This document shows, one piece after another, positions 61,601 to 64,000 of a DNA stretch of 64,000 bases. The number at the start of each line of letters is the position of its first letter. Positions within the stretch are counted from its first letter, which is position 1. The stretch is from Paragonimus skrjabini miyazakii (lineage: Eukaryota > Platyhelminthes > Trematoda > Plagiorchiida > Troglotrematidae): NCBI GenBank assembly GCA_014338405.1, contig JTDE01000179.1:101272-165271 (forward strand). Direction: 5' to 3'. A model generated the notes under the pieces. The model was not told the DNA's origin. It ran no database searches and worked only from the letters and a program-made list of their open reading frames with translations. The position numbers and the translations under genes are program-made.

Positions 61601-62940
61601 TCGAAAAATACATTTTGTATAACTTGTGGAACGTTCTGTTTGAGATTTACAGATGGTCGAATGAAAGACAACGGCGGTCTTTTGAAAAATCAAAGTTGAA
61701 TGCTTAAGAGCCAACAAAGTCCGGTTAACATCTGATACAGACTGTTAGACAATTGCACTTCACTCCTCAGCCATTACGTCTGACTCCTGAAAGGCAAAAT
61801 GTTTTATTTCAATCATAGTAAACGTAGATTCAGCAAAATTATTTATGGCGCATTAAGACTTTAAAATGTCTTTCAACTGTGGCTGTTTGAGACCAGAAAA
61901 ACATAAGCTGTCTGTCGTCTGTTTGCTATATTGTCAGGTATATTCCTGCAGATGAGGTTATACGAGCAATACTTATTCAAAGTAATGTCGTAACTTATTC
62001 AAAGTACACAAATACAACCAGATATTGTTTATGAATTGCAAGTTAGCTGACATTTACTCGTCTAGTTTAAGAGCGCATAATGCTAGTAATACCTTCTGTG
62101 ATAAATTCATTCCAGTTTGAAAACTGGCGGGTGATTGTCTCGCAGTGACAGTTAAACTGATTCATGGCTTGGATCGCATAGTCCTGGGATGATCCATTTT
62201 GAACATCTGTGCTCATGTTGTCACACCTAAACAAAATTAGCCGAATCACACAACATGATGATCCCCTGGATATGTTATGACCCCGTGGTAAGTCAGGTGT
62301 CATTTTAGTAAGCTTCATGAATCTCTAACTCATAAATTATTTACTTAATTTACTCTTCAATCTCATCCCTTTTCTCTCCTTGTTAATCAGCTTTGTGTGG
62401 TGAGCATAAATCACTTTCGTTTTCTTATTCTCCGGTGACCAGCTACCACTCAAATTGCACTTTTCTCTAATCATTTAATGAACAAGATATTTGGAACAAA
62501 AATTAAACAGGTTTGAGAATTGCTTTGTTTCTAACTTTGCAATGCTTCCTCATTTTGTTGTCCAAAGAATGATCCTTGTTAAAATCACAATTTAAAATAT
62601 GAATGTGCTCAGGAAGAAGCTTAAGGATTTGTCGAACATCCACCGTATCTATAGAAACATAACTATTACAAACTTCTACTCGGTGAATGTAGTGAGTCAG
62701 ACAGCAGAAATGTCCCGATACATCTAACCACAAAAGCGAGAACTTCATCCGGCGCAGCTCAGCTAACATTTAAATGGGTCATAGGTACAAGTATAGTGCA
62801 CAATATGGCTCTTGTCTGTAGCAAAATGGGGTAGGTGCATTGGGCCAAAAAAGGAATATCAGCTCCGATGGTAGTCAATAGAATTAAAATAATGACCTTC
62901 CAGAGTTATTCATTTATGAGCTGCAGATGACCATTCAATG
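55650..62940. other. no confident feature
   Basis: Mostly AT-rich with short frames. The only items of note are a possible membrane-spanning frame at 58.98-59.12 kb (listed separately) and a plus frame at 60126-60180 (AWELENGSCGLFYEIIYQ) that loosely recalls a fibronectin III strand. Confidence 0.3.
58981..59140 (+). CDS. possible exon with a transmembrane segment, unidentified
   Basis: After TGGCCAG the plus frame reads SLLTELHFGIVLFGWVGCIS then LCVSFSSLGFCIWTQNKKVK. That is about 25 hydrophobic residues followed by a basic stop-transfer-like patch, ending near AAGAAA/GTGAAA. The layout suits a single-pass membrane protein, but no flanking exons support it. Confidence 0.22.
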
Positions 62941-62975
62941 CCTAAAAAGATAAAGCGGTAGTCCGCTTTGTTTTG

Positions 62976-63196
62976 CAGTCATTTAAAATGTCGCATCTTG
63001 GTGAAATCAGAAAAAGATACACTGTGGAGAATCAATCCAAAATGCATTGTCAAAATCCACCCTGTGGTTGAACCTGGTTACTTGCCAATTGTCAGTTTAC
63101 GCCGGTCTCAATCGTTAGCCAGTGAGTCATTTCCTATTAGTGAACGTCTTGACAGTGTATCATTCTCAGCTGCAACAGTGAACCATGTTCAAGTTA
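62976..63196 (+). CDS. probable exon, unidentified gene (plus strand)
   Basis: A strong acceptor (CCGCTTTGTTTTGCAG) opens a frame. It reads HLKCRILVKSEKDTLWRINP then KCIVKIHPVVEPGYLPIVS, then LRRSQSLASESFPISERLDS, and closes at a stop after GTTCAA/GTTAAT. The basic-serine part looks like a phosphorylation-rich linker. LWRINP also occurs at 18.9 kb. The WRINP(x4)KI spacing recalls WRIDPASEAKL of FOXK forkhead factors, but the conserved PGKGS before it is absent, so I do not name it. Confidence 0.35.
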
Positions 63197-63535
63197 ATCA
63201 TCAACTTTAAAGCACTAGCCAGCATACGCGAGTGAAGGTAGAACAGATTTTGCTAGATACAGTTATCAGCTGGTCACTTTTTTCACCGTGAATAGCATTA
63301 TAATCAAAATACTTCAAATAGGAGCATTGTAGCCAAGACCTGTTTAGATTGACTACGAAACTGCAGTACTTCCCGTTTGAGACGAAAAAAGTCATTTACT
63401 TTTAGAGTACATAAACCGAAGTTGGTGTGGATGAAGTCGAACCGTTTGAGCGTCGTAGGCAACAGGTTTTCAATATACGCTGTGAACAAATTGTAATACT
63501 AAACGTTTCGACACCCTCAGGTCTTTTTCAGGAGC

Positions 63536-63700
63536 GTTGCAATTGAAAACACAACAACAATGGAACAGAGGTCTCTTGAGGGTTTGCAGTGGTTCTGTCA
63601 ATTTACGTGGCACGTGAACAACTTGGTCGTATCCGTCGATCATTAAGTGTGGCTGAGGCCACCGCTACTGATGCGACGCGTCTACATCTTGTGTTGTTTG
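63536..63700 (+). CDS. coding-like island, frame unresolved
   Basis: CTCAGGTCTTTTTCAG is a good acceptor. One frame reads SVAIENTTTMEQRSLEGLQW then FCQFTWHVNNLVVSVDH to a stop. Another opens after GGGTTTGCAG and reads VLSIYVAREQLGRIRRSLSV then AEATATDATRLHLVL, using CGN arginine codons as real genes often do. The two overlap and cannot both be coding. This could belong with the exon at 63.0 kb. Confidence 0.3.
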
Positions 63701-64000
63701 TCATTCTGAGCCATAATATAGACAAAAGTTTCTTAGCACTGCAGTTGACGTACGTGCTGAATGCTGAAGCAAAGCACCGATCTGCATGAGAAGGTAGACC
63801 TTATGAAGCACTCCGAGTCTGATCAAAACACATTGTGATTCTCTAATAGTACATTTAGCCGGAAAGCCAAATCCTTCGCTTGGTTTCCATGTTGATCTAC
63901 ATCTTTTACAGGGAACAGTTAGTTTGTTATATTCAGCAAAAGGTACTTCCAACTGCCTAATGTTTCTCCTGTGTAAATGACATCGCAAACACCTCAGTTT

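Noticed and set aside
62976..63196. FOXK forkhead wing from WRINP(x4)KI.
   Set aside because: The invariant PGKGS and the recognition-helix sequence are absent; five or six matching residues are not enough.
26731..63700. A plus-strand DIL-domain gene (afadin-like) from islands at 26.8, 44.5 and 63.6 kb.
   Set aside because: Each match is only a few residues, the exons would be about 18 kb apart, other frames are open at each place, and no RA, FHA or PDZ segment was found.

Overview
This window looks like animal nuclear DNA. It is AT-rich, has no long open reading frames, and carries dispersed tRNA-derived repeats. It also has short coding islands that join only across GT-AG introns. I see no operons, ribosome-binding sites, CRISPR arrays or plasmid functions. 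The repeats and intron sizes would suit a flatworm or another invertebrate, but I cannot fix the phylum from the sequence.

Region 1 (about 2.7-16.8 kb, minus strand) is the informative part. Short exons, most joining in compatible reading phase, spell a divergent homologue of THADA. THADA (yeast Trm732, DUF2428) is the large helical-repeat partner of the FTSJ1/Trm7 methyltransferase that modifies tRNA position 32. The middle to C-terminal part lies here in the expected order: DYxxxxL-like, FxKL, EI/GL, IRxxxxLVFAL, LLR(x4)P, HI(x2)GTL, LA(x4)P(x9)ILILL, EVKYL(x2)LLLSEK, and a CLAVIK-like segment. Introns of 67-74 bp sit beside one of about 5.8 kb. The very C-terminal exons are not resolved below 2.7 kb. 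The N-terminal exons should lie above 16.8 kb but are not securely found.

Region 2 (rest of the window, about 17-64 kb) is mostly non-coding. It contains old dispersed repeats and a few isolated coding-like islands (22.7, 24.5, 26.8, 32.5, 52.6, 59.1 and 63.0-63.7 kb), none of which I can assign with confidence.

Repeats: Family 1 is a tRNA-like composite SINE of about 450 bp with at least a dozen recognisable copies. It repeatedly occurs as opposite-facing pairs (5.8-6.4, 13.4-13.6, 27.1-27.5 and 55.2-55.6 kb). Family 2 is a second tRNA-derived element (4.3, 12.8 and 29.1 kb). Family 3 is an unclassified dispersed repeat (2.1, 3.7, 7.4 and 8.8 kb) that is concentrated inside the THADA-like gene. 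No new molecular system is evident. The main results are the cryptic THADA-like gene and the unusual paired architecture of repeat family 1.
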